DNA from: Bifidobacteriaceae bacterium NR021
GTDB lineage: Bacteria > Actinomycetota > Actinomycetes > Actinomycetales > Bifidobacteriaceae
DNA: 15,977 nt
NCBI GenBank assembly: GCA_003585845.1
Contig: NQOP01000002.1
Coordinates: forward strand, 325,659-341,635
Direction: 5' to 3'
The translations under genes were made by a program, and so were the position numbers. This document shows, one piece after another, positions 5,651 to 13,350 of this stretch. Position 1 is the stretch's first letter. Every line of letters begins with the position of its first letter. The notes below the pieces were generated by a model, which was not told the DNA's origin, did no database searches, and worked only from the letters and a program-made list of their open reading frames with translations.

Positions 5651-6701
5651 ATCTCGTTTTTACAGAAAACACTCGAGCTACAACTCGCCCCAAAATATTT
5701 AGTAACAACACCAACACAATAAGCGTTAAAGCTGCAGCCCACGAGCGCTCCATCGGAATTGACGTTACACAAGAAGCCGGCGCGTTAGCCGGGCAATTCG
5801 CAGAAAGCTTGGAATATTCCTGGTAAACATACACCGGCAAAGTCGTCATTTGCCCGTCAAATAAATTGAGATTCGTTGAAGCAATAAAGCCTGAAGCCAT
5901 AAGAAGTGGCGCAGTTTCACCAATAACGCGCGCAACCGCAAGAATACAGCCAGACACAATTCCCGGAAGAGCAGTGCGCAAAACGATTTTTGTAATTGTG
6001 CGCTGCTGAGTAACTCCCAAAGCAAGAGACGCCTCGCGCAAATCGTTAGGCACGATTTTTAGCATTTCTTGAGAAGACTTCACAACTGTTGGAATCATAA
6101 GAAGCGAAAGAGCAACAGATCCTTCAAAACCATTGATTGTACCTGGGCCAGCAAGAAAAGCAAACATTGAAAACGCAAACAAGCCAGCAACAATAGACGG
6201 AATACCACTCATAACGTCAACAAGCAGATTAATTATGCGCGAAATTTTGTTTCCGCGAGCATACTCAACCAAATAAACAGCACACATTAAACCAATCGGA
6301 ATTGAAATAACCATAGCACCTAACGTTATTTCAAGAGTTCCAATAATCGCGTGCAAAATTCCGCCATAACCGCCAGTTCCAGTAGCATTTCCGCCCACAA
6401 CGTAAGTCATGTTATGAGTGAGAAAATCAAAATTCAAGCGCTTAATACCATTGATAATGGTTGTTAAAAGCAAAGAAATAAGCGGAATAAGTGCAACAAC
6501 AAAAGACAAGAAAATCAGCACACGCATAAGCATGTCTTTACGTTTGCGCGCAGCTATGTGTGAGCGAGTTGGGCGGAATTTGTTGAAGTCAATAACCGGA
6601 GCTGCGGAATTTTCTGCGGAATTCTCAGCAGAACTTTCGACAGACTTTTCGGCAAAAGTATTTTCGCTAAGCACTTCAATATTATTAATTTGATTCTCCA
6701 T
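5649..6701 (-). CDS. pstA: Phosphate ABC transporter permease PstA
   Basis: 350 residues. A hydrophilic N-terminal tail of about 55 residues contains [10 protein letters not shown]. Six membrane segments follow, beginning at [17 protein letters not shown]. The ABC-permease coupling loop [19 protein letters not shown] sits before the fifth segment, and [13 protein letters not shown] is a PstA/PstC hallmark. With PstC it forms the phosphate channel in the cytoplasmic membrane. The ATG at 6701 directly abuts the pstC stop (TAAATG), so translation is probably coupled. The tail is longer and more acidic than in most PstA proteins I know. The core is ordinary. Confidence 0.96.
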   Translation of the reverse strand: MENQINNIEVLSENTFAEKSVESSAENSAENSAAPVIDFNKFRPTRSHIAARKRKDMLMRVLIFLSFVVALIPLISLLLTTIINGIKRLNFDFLTHNMTYVVGGNATGTGGYGGILHAIIGTLEITLGAMVISIPIGLMCAVYLVEYARGNKISRIINLLVDVMSGIPSIVAGLFAFSMFAFLAGPGTINGFEGSVALSLLMIPTVVKSSQEMLKIVPNDLREASLALGVTQQRTITKIVLRTALPGIVSGCILAVARVIGETAPLLMASGFIASTNLNLFDGQMTTLPVYVYQEYSKLSANCPANAPASCVTSIPMERSWAAALTLIVLVLLLNILGRVVARVFSVKTR

Positions 6702-7706
6702 TTATGCGCCCGCCTTTCCTGTGATTTTGCGAGCAATAAAGTTGACTGCAAAAGAAATAACAAACAAAACTAAGCCGGTTGCAATAAGCGCACTTACGCC
6801 AAGTCCGTTTGCTTCCGGATACTGCGCTGCAATATTTGCTGCGATAGTTTGATTTTGAGAAGCCTTGAAAATATTGATACCAAAAGTAAATCCAGGAGAC
6901 AGAATCATCAAAACTGCCATAGTTTCGCCCAAAGCACGACCCAGCCCAAGCATAGAAGCCGACACAATACCAGACTTTGCAAACGGCAGAACCGCTAATC
7001 TAATCATCTCCCACTTTGTAGCGCCGAGCGCAAGCGCACCTTCTTGCTGCAAACGCGGAGCCTGCTGGAAAATATCGCGAGCCATAGAAGTAATAATCGG
7101 CAAAATCATCACAGCCAAAACTAATGCAACCGTAGCAGCAGAACGAGAAGGATTAGCCGCCGGACCAGAAAATAACGGAATCCAGCCAAAAAGTTTAGAA
7201 ACCCAATCCCAGAAAGGATACATAGCTGGAACCAAAACCAATCCGCCCCACAAACCATAGATTACGGACGGAATTGCCGCAAGCAAATCAATTACTCCAC
7301 TTAAAAGCGGAACAATTTTTTTAGGCGCATAATACGAAATAAACAGAGCAATACCAATTGCCACAAAAAATGCGAACAGCAGCGCGAGCGCAGACATAAG
7401 CACTGTGCCAAAAATAAGCGGAGCCACATAGCTTATAAAATCATGTGCCTTACCACCAGTAAAATCAGCAAACACATGACTTACTTGATCGTGATTTCCA
7501 CTTAATAACGGCAAAGCACAAAACAGCAGAAATACTGCAACTGCCGTAAGAACAAGCAAAATTAGCATGCCGCAGCCCGCAGCCACGCCTTTAAAAAGAC
7601 GGTCTGCAAGATGAGTGCCAACATAATTTTTTCTATTGCTCTCAGAAATTTTAGCAGTTTCGTTTGCACTATTCGCGACTGCTTTCGCATTTTTCGTAGA
7701 ACTCAA
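6702..7706 (-). CDS. pstC: Phosphate ABC transporter permease PstC
   Basis: 334 residues with six membrane segments after a hydrophilic N-terminus of about 35 residues. The coupling loop EGALALGATKWEMIRLAVLPFAKSGI and GLGRALGETMAV are PstC marks. It starts at a TTG: the codon before it is a TGA stop in the same frame, so no upstream start exists, and AAAGGAG sits at good distance. An ATG at 7710 lies in another frame, too close to the ribosome site, and reads only 13 codons before a stop. The gene follows pstS by 49 nt and abuts pstA. The weak start codon may keep permease below binding-protein levels, which is an inference. Confidence 0.95.
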   Translation of the reverse strand: MSSTKNAKAVANSANETAKISESNRKNYVGTHLADRLFKGVAAGCGMLILLVLTAVAVFLLFCALPLLSGNHDQVSHVFADFTGGKAHDFISYVAPLIFGTVLMSALALLFAFFVAIGIALFISYYAPKKIVPLLSGVIDLLAAIPSVIYGLWGGLVLVPAMYPFWDWVSKLFGWIPLFSGPAANPSRSAATVALVLAVMILPIITSMARDIFQQAPRLQQEGALALGATKWEMIRLAVLPFAKSGIVSASMLGLGRALGETMAVLMILSPGFTFGINIFKASQNQTIAANIAAQYPEANGLGVSALIATGLVLFVISFAVNFIARKITGKAGA

Positions 7707-7755
7707 TCATTCTCCTTTATAACCGATACGTTCATCATATCAGTTTGTAAAGTTT

Positions 7756-8967
7756 TTATTTTCCTGTTTTAACAGACTTAATCGATGCGTTAATTTTGCT
7801 TACCAAATTTTGTGGAAGTGGAGCTGTTCCAGCAGCAGAAGAAGCAGCATTCTGCCCTTCCGCGCTAGTTACGTAGCTCAGCCAAGACTTCACAAATCGA
7901 GCAGTTCCTGCATCTTTATAAACCGAGCAAGCAATATCGTAAGAAACTAACACAATTGGATAAGCTCCCTCAGATTGCGTATTGTGATTAATTTTCATAA
8001 CAACGCGATTAGGATATTTTGCAGAAGCGTCTGCGTTAATTTCAGAATCAGCTAAAGTTTTAGAAGCAGCTTCCGGAGAAATCTGATTATAAGTATCCCC
8101 CACTTTCACTGCAACAGTGCCGAGCTTACCGACCTGTGAAAAATCAGCGTAACCAATCGCACCATTCGCCATGCGAATAGTAGATACAACGCCCGAAGTT
8201 CCCTTTGCGCCTTGACCGACATTATTTGGCCAGTTTTCGCTAAGATCGTGCGACCAATCGTCTGGAGCCGCATCCTTTATATAGCTTAAGAAATTCTGCG
8301 TTGTGCCAGACTTATCGGAGCGGTGAACAACAGTAATCGGGGTGTTTGGAAGCTTTAGCTTAGGATTCTGCTTCTTGATATCGTCATCATTCCAGCGCGT
8401 AATTTTTCCGTCGAAAATTTTAGCAATCGTCGAAGCGTCCAAATTAATATGCTTGCCAGCATCAGAAACGCCTTTAAGGTTGAAAATAATCGCAATTGGT
8501 GAAACATACACAGGCACGTCGAAAGCCGTAGTTCCATTAGCACAAACCGACTTAGACTTTTCAACTTCGTCGTTACTCAACGCTTTGTCTGAACCAGCCC
8601 AAGCCGTGGCTCCCGTCATAAAGGTGGTAACGCCAGCACCAGAACCGGTAGGATTGTAGGCAATTTTTGCACCCGGATTTTTAGATTGGAATCCTGCAAT
8701 CCACGCTTCAATTGCAACCTGCTGGGAAGAAGCGCCCGAGCCTTGGAAATTGCCGGAAATTTTTGCATTCTGCGCTCCGGTTGCGTTGTTGCTGCCAGCT
8801 GGACTATTGTCGCCGCAAGCAGCACAAGTTGCGCACAAGCCGAAAGTGAGCGCCACCGCAGCAATACTACGGAACTTAAGTGCGCTTTTATTTGTATTTA
8901 GTTTTGTTGTAATTACCTTGGTTGCATCCAATTTGTTCATATTTAATTTGTTCATATCGTTACGCAT
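7756..8967 (-). CDS. pstS: Phosphate-binding lipoprotein PstS
   Basis: 403 residues. A long n-region of about 34 residues with NKL repeats precedes a hydrophobic segment (SIAAVALTFGLC) and a lipobox-like CAAC. Lipidated Cys is probably at residue 51, so the protein should be anchored outside the membrane. Phosphate-binding family marks follow: YNPTGSGAGV, GSD, HRSDKSGTTQNF and GAIGYADFSQ. It captures extracellular phosphate for PstC-PstA-PstB. The start at 8967 is preferred because CGAAAGGAAAGAAG precedes it. The frame is open to an ATG at 9024, but no ribosome site is there. First gene of the pst operon. Regulation by phosphate starvation is expected from family knowledge. Confidence 0.95.
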   Translation of the reverse strand: MRNDMNKLNMNKLDATKVITTKLNTNKSALKFRSIAAVALTFGLCATCAACGDNSPAGSNNATGAQNAKISGNFQGSGASSQQVAIEAWIAGFQSKNPGAKIAYNPTGSGAGVTTFMTGATAWAGSDKALSNDEVEKSKSVCANGTTAFDVPVYVSPIAIIFNLKGVSDAGKHINLDASTIAKIFDGKITRWNDDDIKKQNPKLKLPNTPITVVHRSDKSGTTQNFLSYIKDAAPDDWSHDLSENWPNNVGQGAKGTSGVVSTIRMANGAIGYADFSQVGKLGTVAVKVGDTYNQISPEAASKTLADSEINADASAKYPNRVVMKINHNTQSEGAYPIVLVSYDIACSVYKDAGTARFVKSWLSYVTSAEGQNAASSAAGTAPLPQNLVSKINASIKSVKTGK

Positions 8968-9077
8968 ATTCTTCTTTCCTTTCGCGAAGAATTGCCTTGC
9001 ACCCCACCACATTTTCGCGTTCATATAGCCGTATTGCGAATTGGGCGCATTCTTTTAATTAATCCCTATCTTTTTTT

Positions 9078-9109
9078 ATTAACGCAACCATCGTAAACAG
9101 GTGGGTAAA
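9078..9109 (-). promoter_or_regulatory. Weak candidate pstS promoter with TTTAC repeats
   Basis: Two TTTAC copies (9109-9105 and 9097-9093, 12 bp apart, in GTTTTACCC and TGTTTACGA) precede GTTAAT (9083-9078), with no recognisable -35. Direct repeats replacing a -35 are typical of phosphate-regulon promoters. The match to any defined Pho box is poor, so this is tentative. Confidence 0.3.
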
Positions 9110-9135
9110 ACCTCACCGGCAAAAATAAAATGGGT

Positions 9136-9157
9136 ACCAAAAATGGCGGCATTTGGT
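9136..9157 (-). terminator. Possible terminator after mtnN
   Basis: On the minus strand ACCAAATG pairs with CATTTTTGGT (two unpaired T) around CCGC, followed after four bases by TTTTATTTTT. The stem is imperfect and AT-rich. It lies about 60 bp past the mtnN stop. Confidence 0.35.
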
Positions 9158-9217
9158 GCTACTTATTGCGCTATTTGCGTAAACGTAGGGTGGCGACTAC
9201 ATCAGCGTGTCGAAATG

Positions 9218-9928
9218 TCACAAATTGCGAATTATATTTACAGTAATTTTTGCAGCCGTGTCCGCGTATTCGGAGATATCGAAAGCGCGGAAAGTTTCGT
9301 ATTCAGTGTCTGCATTATCACTCATTGCGCGCACAATAAGCGCAGGAACGTCATTACGAGCAGCAACATGTAAGACAGCAGCACCTTCCATTTCAACTGC
9401 ATCCGCTTGAGTAGCTGCAATTACTTCTGCTACTTTTTCTGGAGAATCAACAAAATATCCGCCGGACGCAATTGTTCCAGCAATATGCGTGATTTTCATA
9501 TCAGTAAGCACTTTGCTAGCTACTTTAAGAAGATAATCATCCGAATGAAATTCGCTCGCGAATGGCTTCCACTGACCGATTAGACGCATATCAGTATCGA
9601 GATATTTTACAGTTTTTCCAAGAACAACATCGTTCGTATGCAAATTTTTATTAAGATTTCCTGCAATTCCAGAAAAAATTACAGCTTGAGGGTTGTATGT
9701 GTCAATAAGATATTGCACAGTTGCAGCAGCATTTACTAAGCCCATTCCGCCAACCGTAGCTGCAACTTCGATTTTACTGCCATTCGCCGCGTCAAGAGTG
9801 CCGCAAGATACGTCAAGACTTGCAGCCTTCTTGCGACTTACGTTTTCAAGCGCGTTAGCAATATGCGCAACTTCCTCCTCTAAAGCGCCAACAACAGCAA
9901 CTTTGGTAATTTTCTCAGTATTAGACAT
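9218..9928 (-). CDS. mtnN: 5'-methylthioadenosine/S-adenosylhomocysteine nucleosidase
   Basis: 236 residues, the normal length. It hydrolyses MTA and SAH to adenine and the thioribose or ribosyl-homocysteine product, clearing by-products of methylation and feeding adenine salvage and autoinducer-2 precursor. Visible marks are AVVGALEEEV near the N-terminus (a catalytic Glu region), GGMGLVNAA, VIFSGIAGNLN, and the active-site VEMEGAAVLHVA with Glu181 and RAMSDNAD with Asp204. The start at 9928 fits the family. It overlaps the end of the upstream membrane-protein gene by 8 bases, and AAAAAAGGA lies before it. A start at 9940 would sit on top of the ribosome site. Coupled translation with the upstream gene is likely. 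Confidence 0.95.
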   Translation of the reverse strand: MSNTEKITKVAVVGALEEEVAHIANALENVSRKKAASLDVSCGTLDAANGSKIEVAATVGGMGLVNAAATVQYLIDTYNPQAVIFSGIAGNLNKNLHTNDVVLGKTVKYLDTDMRLIGQWKPFASEFHSDDYLLKVASKVLTDMKITHIAGTIASGGYFVDSPEKVAEVIAATQADAVEMEGAAVLHVAARNDVPALIVRAMSDNADTEYETFRAFDISEYADTAAKITVNIIRNL

Positions 9929-10409
9929 TAGCAGAATCATCCTTTTTTACTTCGCTACTTACGCATTTATCGTTATTCTTAACCAAAAACACGCATACTA
10001 AAGTCATAATAACAAAAGTAAAAGTCGCAATCTTCAGCAATGCTCCGCACGTAAAATCAAACCAAGGATTCACAACAGGAACATTGAAAAACGCAATAAT
10101 TTGATCCTGCAAAGCAAGAAAAGCAAAAAATCCAGCTATAAGAAGCACACAAACTAAAGTACCAACAATGCGACGCCATCCGCGAGCAAAAACAAGCAGA
10201 GCAATTCCAGTTACAAACGGCATAAAAGCACTAAACCACAAAGCAGAAAACTCAACAAGCGTATACCCAGCACTATGCGTGCCACGATACCATGCAAAAG
10301 CCAACAAAATAACACCAGTGGCAATCAAAGCAAACAACACATAACGCACCACAGGTAGTGCTTTACACATAAAACCTTTATTAGCTTTATTCAAGTCTTT
10401 GTTATACAT
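9921..10409 (-). CDS. Small four-helix membrane protein, unknown function
   Basis: 162 residues. I do not recognise the family. Four hydrophobic segments are clear: VVRYVLFALIATGVILLAFAW, FSALWFSAFMPFVTGIALLVFA, IVGTLVCVLLIAGFFAFLAL and IATFTFVIMTLVCVFLV. A short basic N-terminus and a charged C-terminal tail ending KKDDSANV flank them. The start at 10409 is chosen for GGGAG nine bases upstream. An in-frame ATG at 10481 lacks one. The last codons overlap the mtnN start by 8 bases, so the two are probably one transcription unit. Whether it acts with MtnN, for example in purine or methionine-cycle transport, cannot be told from sequence. Confidence 0.8.
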   Translation of the reverse strand: MYNKDLNKANKGFMCKALPVVRYVLFALIATGVILLAFAWYRGTHSAGYTLVEFSALWFSAFMPFVTGIALLVFARGWRRIVGTLVCVLLIAGFFAFLALQDQIIAFFNVPVVNPWFDFTCGALLKIATFTFVIMTLVCVFLVKNNDKCVSSEVKKDDSANV

Positions 10410-10522
10410 TTCAACACACTCCCTTGTACGCAAAATATAATGCAAAAATAGACGGCAAATACAGTAAGGAATATAAGCCAAGTAGAAGTTAATTGAGATT
10501 ATCTTACTACAATCTCTAATCT

Positions 10523-11704
10523 CTAAGCTCTACGGCGAGTTGCTACAGATTTAGCTAAAATTCTTAGCAAATCGTCAGTATCTTCCCAAGAAATACAACG
10601 ATCCGTAATAGACTTGCCGTATTCAAGCTCGCTAAGAGGAGCAGGATCCTGATTGCCACCTTGCAAGAAGCTCTCCATCATAACGCCCTTAATGCCCTGC
10701 TCGCCAGCAGCCAAACGATCCGCAATCTCGCGCACAACTTCAATCTGGCGACGCTCATCCTTGCCAGAATTACCATGCGAGCAATCCACAACCACGCCGT
10801 TAGAAGCCACGCAACCAGTGCCCAAACGCAAACGAATTGAAGCCACAGCAGAAGCAACCGACGCAGCATCATAATTCGGACCCTTACTAGATCCGCGCAA
10901 AACCACGTGGCAATCCGGGTTACCAAGAGTCTGCACAGCACAAGCGCGACCAAGATGATCAATACCAAAGAACGTATGATGCTGGCTCGCAGCTAAGCAG
11001 CCATTTACAGCCGCAGAAACAGAACCATCCGTAGCATTCTTAAAACCAACAGGCATAGAAAGACCACTAGCAAGCTGACGATGAATCTGAGACTCAGTAT
11101 TACGCGCGCCAATCGCACCCCAACTCACAGCATCCGCAATAAACTGAGGGCTGGTCGGCTCCAAAAACTCAGTAGCAGCAGCCAAACCAGCATCCAACAC
11201 GCCAAGCAAAGTCTTACGCGCAAGCAACAAACCCTTGTGAATATCATGCGTTCCGTCAATATCCGGGTCGTTAATCAAACCCTTCCAGCCAAGAGCCGTG
11301 CGCGGCTTTTCAAAATACACGCGCATAACAATAAGAAGTTCACCTTCAAGCTCCGAACGCAACTTAGCCAAACGATTCGCGTAATCAAGAGCAGCCTTAG
11401 GATCATGCACAGAACACGGGCCAACAATAACCAGCAAGCGATCATCGTCACCATTCAAACAGCCACGAATCTCATCACGCGACTGCGCAACAATATCCTG
11501 CGCATACGGCGACAACGGCAACTCGCCAAGCACCTGAGCAGGAGTAGGCAGCGGCTCAAGCTCCAACACGCGGCGGTTAATAATGCGATCCACACCAACC
11601 TGGTCCTCCCAGCGCTGGAACTTCGCAGAGTTAAGAGGGTTGCGCCCCTCCTCAACTTCCTTCTTTACCGCGCGAGAAGTACGCTGCTCAGCTGTAGAAG
11701 CCAT
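10523..11704 (-). CDS. aroG: 3-deoxy-D-arabino-heptulosonate-7-phosphate (DAHP) synthase, class I
   Basis: 393 residues. It condenses phosphoenolpyruvate with erythrose-4-phosphate, the first step of the shikimate pathway. AroF/G/H-type motifs are intact: VIVGPCSVHDP (GPCSVHDP at 95-102), VMRVYFEKPRTALGWKGLINDP, GAIGARNTESQIHRQLASGL, PVGFKNATDG, VVDCSHGNSGKD and GVMMESFLQGGNQ. These cover the metal-binding Cys, His, Glu and Asp positions and substrate-binding Arg and Lys of the family. It is about 40 residues longer than E. coli AroG, mainly at a charged N-terminus. The ATG at 11704 follows AGGATGGTGA. The leader contains a diverged hairpin-repeat cluster. Which aromatic amino acid inhibits it cannot be read here. 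Confidence 0.96.
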   Translation of the reverse strand: MASTAEQRTSRAVKKEVEEGRNPLNSAKFQRWEDQVGVDRIINRRVLELEPLPTPAQVLGELPLSPYAQDIVAQSRDEIRGCLNGDDDRLLVIVGPCSVHDPKAALDYANRLAKLRSELEGELLIVMRVYFEKPRTALGWKGLINDPDIDGTHDIHKGLLLARKTLLGVLDAGLAAATEFLEPTSPQFIADAVSWGAIGARNTESQIHRQLASGLSMPVGFKNATDGSVSAAVNGCLAASQHHTFFGIDHLGRACAVQTLGNPDCHVVLRGSSKGPNYDAASVASAVASIRLRLGTGCVASNGVVVDCSHGNSGKDERRQIEVVREIADRLAAGEQGIKGVMMESFLQGGNQDPAPLSELEYGKSITDRCISWEDTDDLLRILAKSVATRRRA

Positions 11705-11731
11705 TTGTTCACCATCCTATAAAAACTGTGC

Positions 11732-11830
11732 GATGCAAACACCGCCGCGCTTGCGCAGAGAGTCCAACCTAACTTGGTGGGGTCGGTGCTTGCATCTTGA
11801 ATAAAGATGCAAGCACCGCCGCGCTCACGC
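11732..11830. repeat. Diverged 25-bp direct repeat upstream of aroG
   Basis: The 25-mer starting GATGCAAACACCGCC at 11732-11756 recurs as GATGCAAGCACCGCC... at 11806-11830, matching at 22 of 25 positions with a 74-bp period. The second copy spans the right arm of one hairpin and the left arm of the next. The first copy stands alone just upstream of the aroG ribosome site, as if from a decayed unit. Confidence 0.65.
11784..11818. repeat. 15-bp perfect hairpin (cluster unit 1)
   Basis: CGGTGCTTGCATCTT pairs perfectly with AAGATGCAAGCACCG around the loop GAATA. There is no T-run on either strand. Its last two bases are shared with the first two of the next hairpin. Confidence 0.8.
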
Positions 11831-11869
11831 GAAAAGCACACTGTGCTTTTCGCAATAGTGAGCGCGGCG
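11817..11869. repeat. 24-bp near-perfect hairpin (cluster unit 2)
   Basis: The outer arms CGCCGCGCTCAC (11817-11828) and GTGAGCGCGGCG (11858-11869), and the inner arms GCGAAAAGCACA (11829-11840) and TGTGCTTTTCGC (11842-11853), are all exact complements. A single C is at the centre and AATA bulges on one side. No T-run follows, so this is not a standard intrinsic terminator. Confidence 0.85.
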
Positions 11870-11870
11870 A

Positions 11871-11913
11871 TCTCGAGTAGGCTAATTTCCCTGTGAAATT
11901 AGCCTAGGCGAGA
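11871..11913. repeat. Hairpin overlapping the pepC stop (cluster unit 3)
   Basis: TAGGCTAATTTC (11878-11889) pairs perfectly with GAAATTAGCCTA (11895-11906) around CCTGT. The outer TCTCG/CGAGA pair can extend it after a two-base mismatch. The pepC stop codon (11904-11906) lies in the arm. No T-run follows on the minus strand. It may act as a 3' stabilising stem for pepC mRNA, which is inferred. Confidence 0.75.
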
Positions 11914-13238
11914 GCGCCCATTGGATCCCATGCCGGTAATACAATTGCTGGTTCTTCTAGGGCTTTGCGATATTCTTCCGGAAGCAAATTCTTCGGCACT
12001 GCAACTTCGTACACATACTCGGTAAACCAGTCGTCACTCATCGTAAAGTAACCCTTATCTGCAATATCAGTGCCCCAAGAGTTCTCTACGCGCCAACGAC
12101 GAGTAGTCGTACCATCATCAGCAACATCCACACCAGCAAAAGCCATAGCGTGATTCATCGCAGAATCAGCAAAACGCACACGCGCTTCCTTATCCAAATC
12201 AAAATCAACGCCATAAACGCGACCATACTCGAACAAATCAGTAGCCCAAGCGCCATTCTCGCGATCCATCATAGGATGGCAGTCGGCGCCAAACCACACT
12301 GGAATGCCCTTCTCAACCAAAATCTTACGCACGCAATCCTTCATAAACTGGTTTGGCACGTTCAAATATTCGGTTGCGTCTCCGCCAGCAACATTACCCA
12401 AGTGCTCAATAGCAATTTTCTTGCCCTTAGGATGTTCAGCTCGAGGATCGTCAACCAAGCACACATAATCCTCAAGACCAGCATTCACGTACTTCTTCCA
12501 GAACTCAACTGGCGTAATCTCACCATCACGATGGAACTTGCCGTCGCTATCAGTCCACTCCCAATCGAAGCTCTTAGGTGGCTCACCCAAGTGGATCGTC
12601 AAAATCCTGTGACCTGCAGCAGTAGCATCCGCAATAATCTCATCAATTTCAGTAGCATTCGCATACATATGAGCAACAGCAGTATGCAAAAGCGCACGCA
12701 ACTGCGTATTCATAGCGCCAGTATTCTTAGAAGAAGCGGTTTCTGGGAACAAATCCTTAGGAACAGCACCATACTTCTTGTAAACGTTCATAGCCATGGT
12801 CCACTGGCCGCCGTCGCCCATAACATCGTGCAACAAATGCTGAATCAAACGAGAATCTGAAGGCTCACCTGCACGCACCAAAGCCGCAACATCCTTCAAG
12901 AAGTAGTTAATTCGCTCAAGCTTGTCATAGTACATTGCGTAGTTCTGAGAAAACTCAAATTCCTTCAAACCAAGCGACTTCTTCGCAATGAAACGAGCCA
13001 CGTTCAACGAGCTAAACAACCAGCAACGGCCAGAACGATCCTGATGTGTTGCATCTCCGTTATCAACAATGGTAGAAAAACGACGCTGCAATAAGCGCGC
13101 ACGATCATAATTACGCGCGACTTTATCAATACCAGCAGCAGTCACACCATTCATAGCTAAACGGTTTAAAGGATTTGCGTCAAAATCCTCACGCAAACCT
13201 TGTAATTTTTCATCAGTTAGAGCAGTGATTTCAGTCAC
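11904..13238 (-). CDS. pepC: Aminopeptidase C (bleomycin hydrolase family, C1B)
   Basis: 444 residues, the usual size. It is a cytoplasmic cysteine aminopeptidase, hexameric in studied members, that releases N-terminal residues from peptides. The papain-type catalytic set is complete: Gln66 and Cys72 in HQDRSGRCWLFSSLN, His363 in SAMNHAMAFAG, and Asn386 in WRVENSWG. The C-terminal tail, which in this family reaches into the active site, ends DPMGALA. The start is a GTG at 13238, preceded by AGGAAAGG at good spacing and matching the family N-terminus TEITALTDEKL. The frame is open nine codons further up to an ATG at 13265 without a ribosome site. The stop codon sits inside a hairpin. Confidence 0.95.
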   Translation of the reverse strand: MTEITALTDEKLQGLREDFDANPLNRLAMNGVTAAGIDKVARNYDRARLLQRRFSTIVDNGDATHQDRSGRCWLFSSLNVARFIAKKSLGLKEFEFSQNYAMYYDKLERINYFLKDVAALVRAGEPSDSRLIQHLLHDVMGDGGQWTMAMNVYKKYGAVPKDLFPETASSKNTGAMNTQLRALLHTAVAHMYANATEIDEIIADATAAGHRILTIHLGEPPKSFDWEWTDSDGKFHRDGEITPVEFWKKYVNAGLEDYVCLVDDPRAEHPKGKKIAIEHLGNVAGGDATEYLNVPNQFMKDCVRKILVEKGIPVWFGADCHPMMDRENGAWATDLFEYGRVYGVDFDLDKEARVRFADSAMNHAMAFAGVDVADDGTTTRRWRVENSWGTDIADKGYFTMSDDWFTEYVYEVAVPKNLLPEEYRKALEEPAIVLPAWDPMGALA

Positions 13239-13350
13239 AACGCTACCTTTCCTGTTAATTATCAATATTTATTTCAAATATTTATTCAAATACCAGCACA
13301 TTCTAATGTACGATACTTAAGCCAATCTACAAATTTTACAATATTTTTCT

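Noticed and set aside
5572-5772. N-terminal extension of pstB
   Set aside because: It would overlap pstA by over 100 bases and encode a Lys/Ser repeat from the AAAGC tract. PstB normally begins near the residues encoded at 5571.
10495-10516. GAGATT...AATCTC hairpin as the aroG terminator
   Set aside because: The stem is only 6 bp, AT-rich, and no T-run follows on the minus strand.
11081-11722. Plus-strand open frame of 213 codons
   Set aside because: It is the shadow of aroG, whose catalytic motifs are complete. The product is Arg/Thr/Asn-rich with no recognisable domain.
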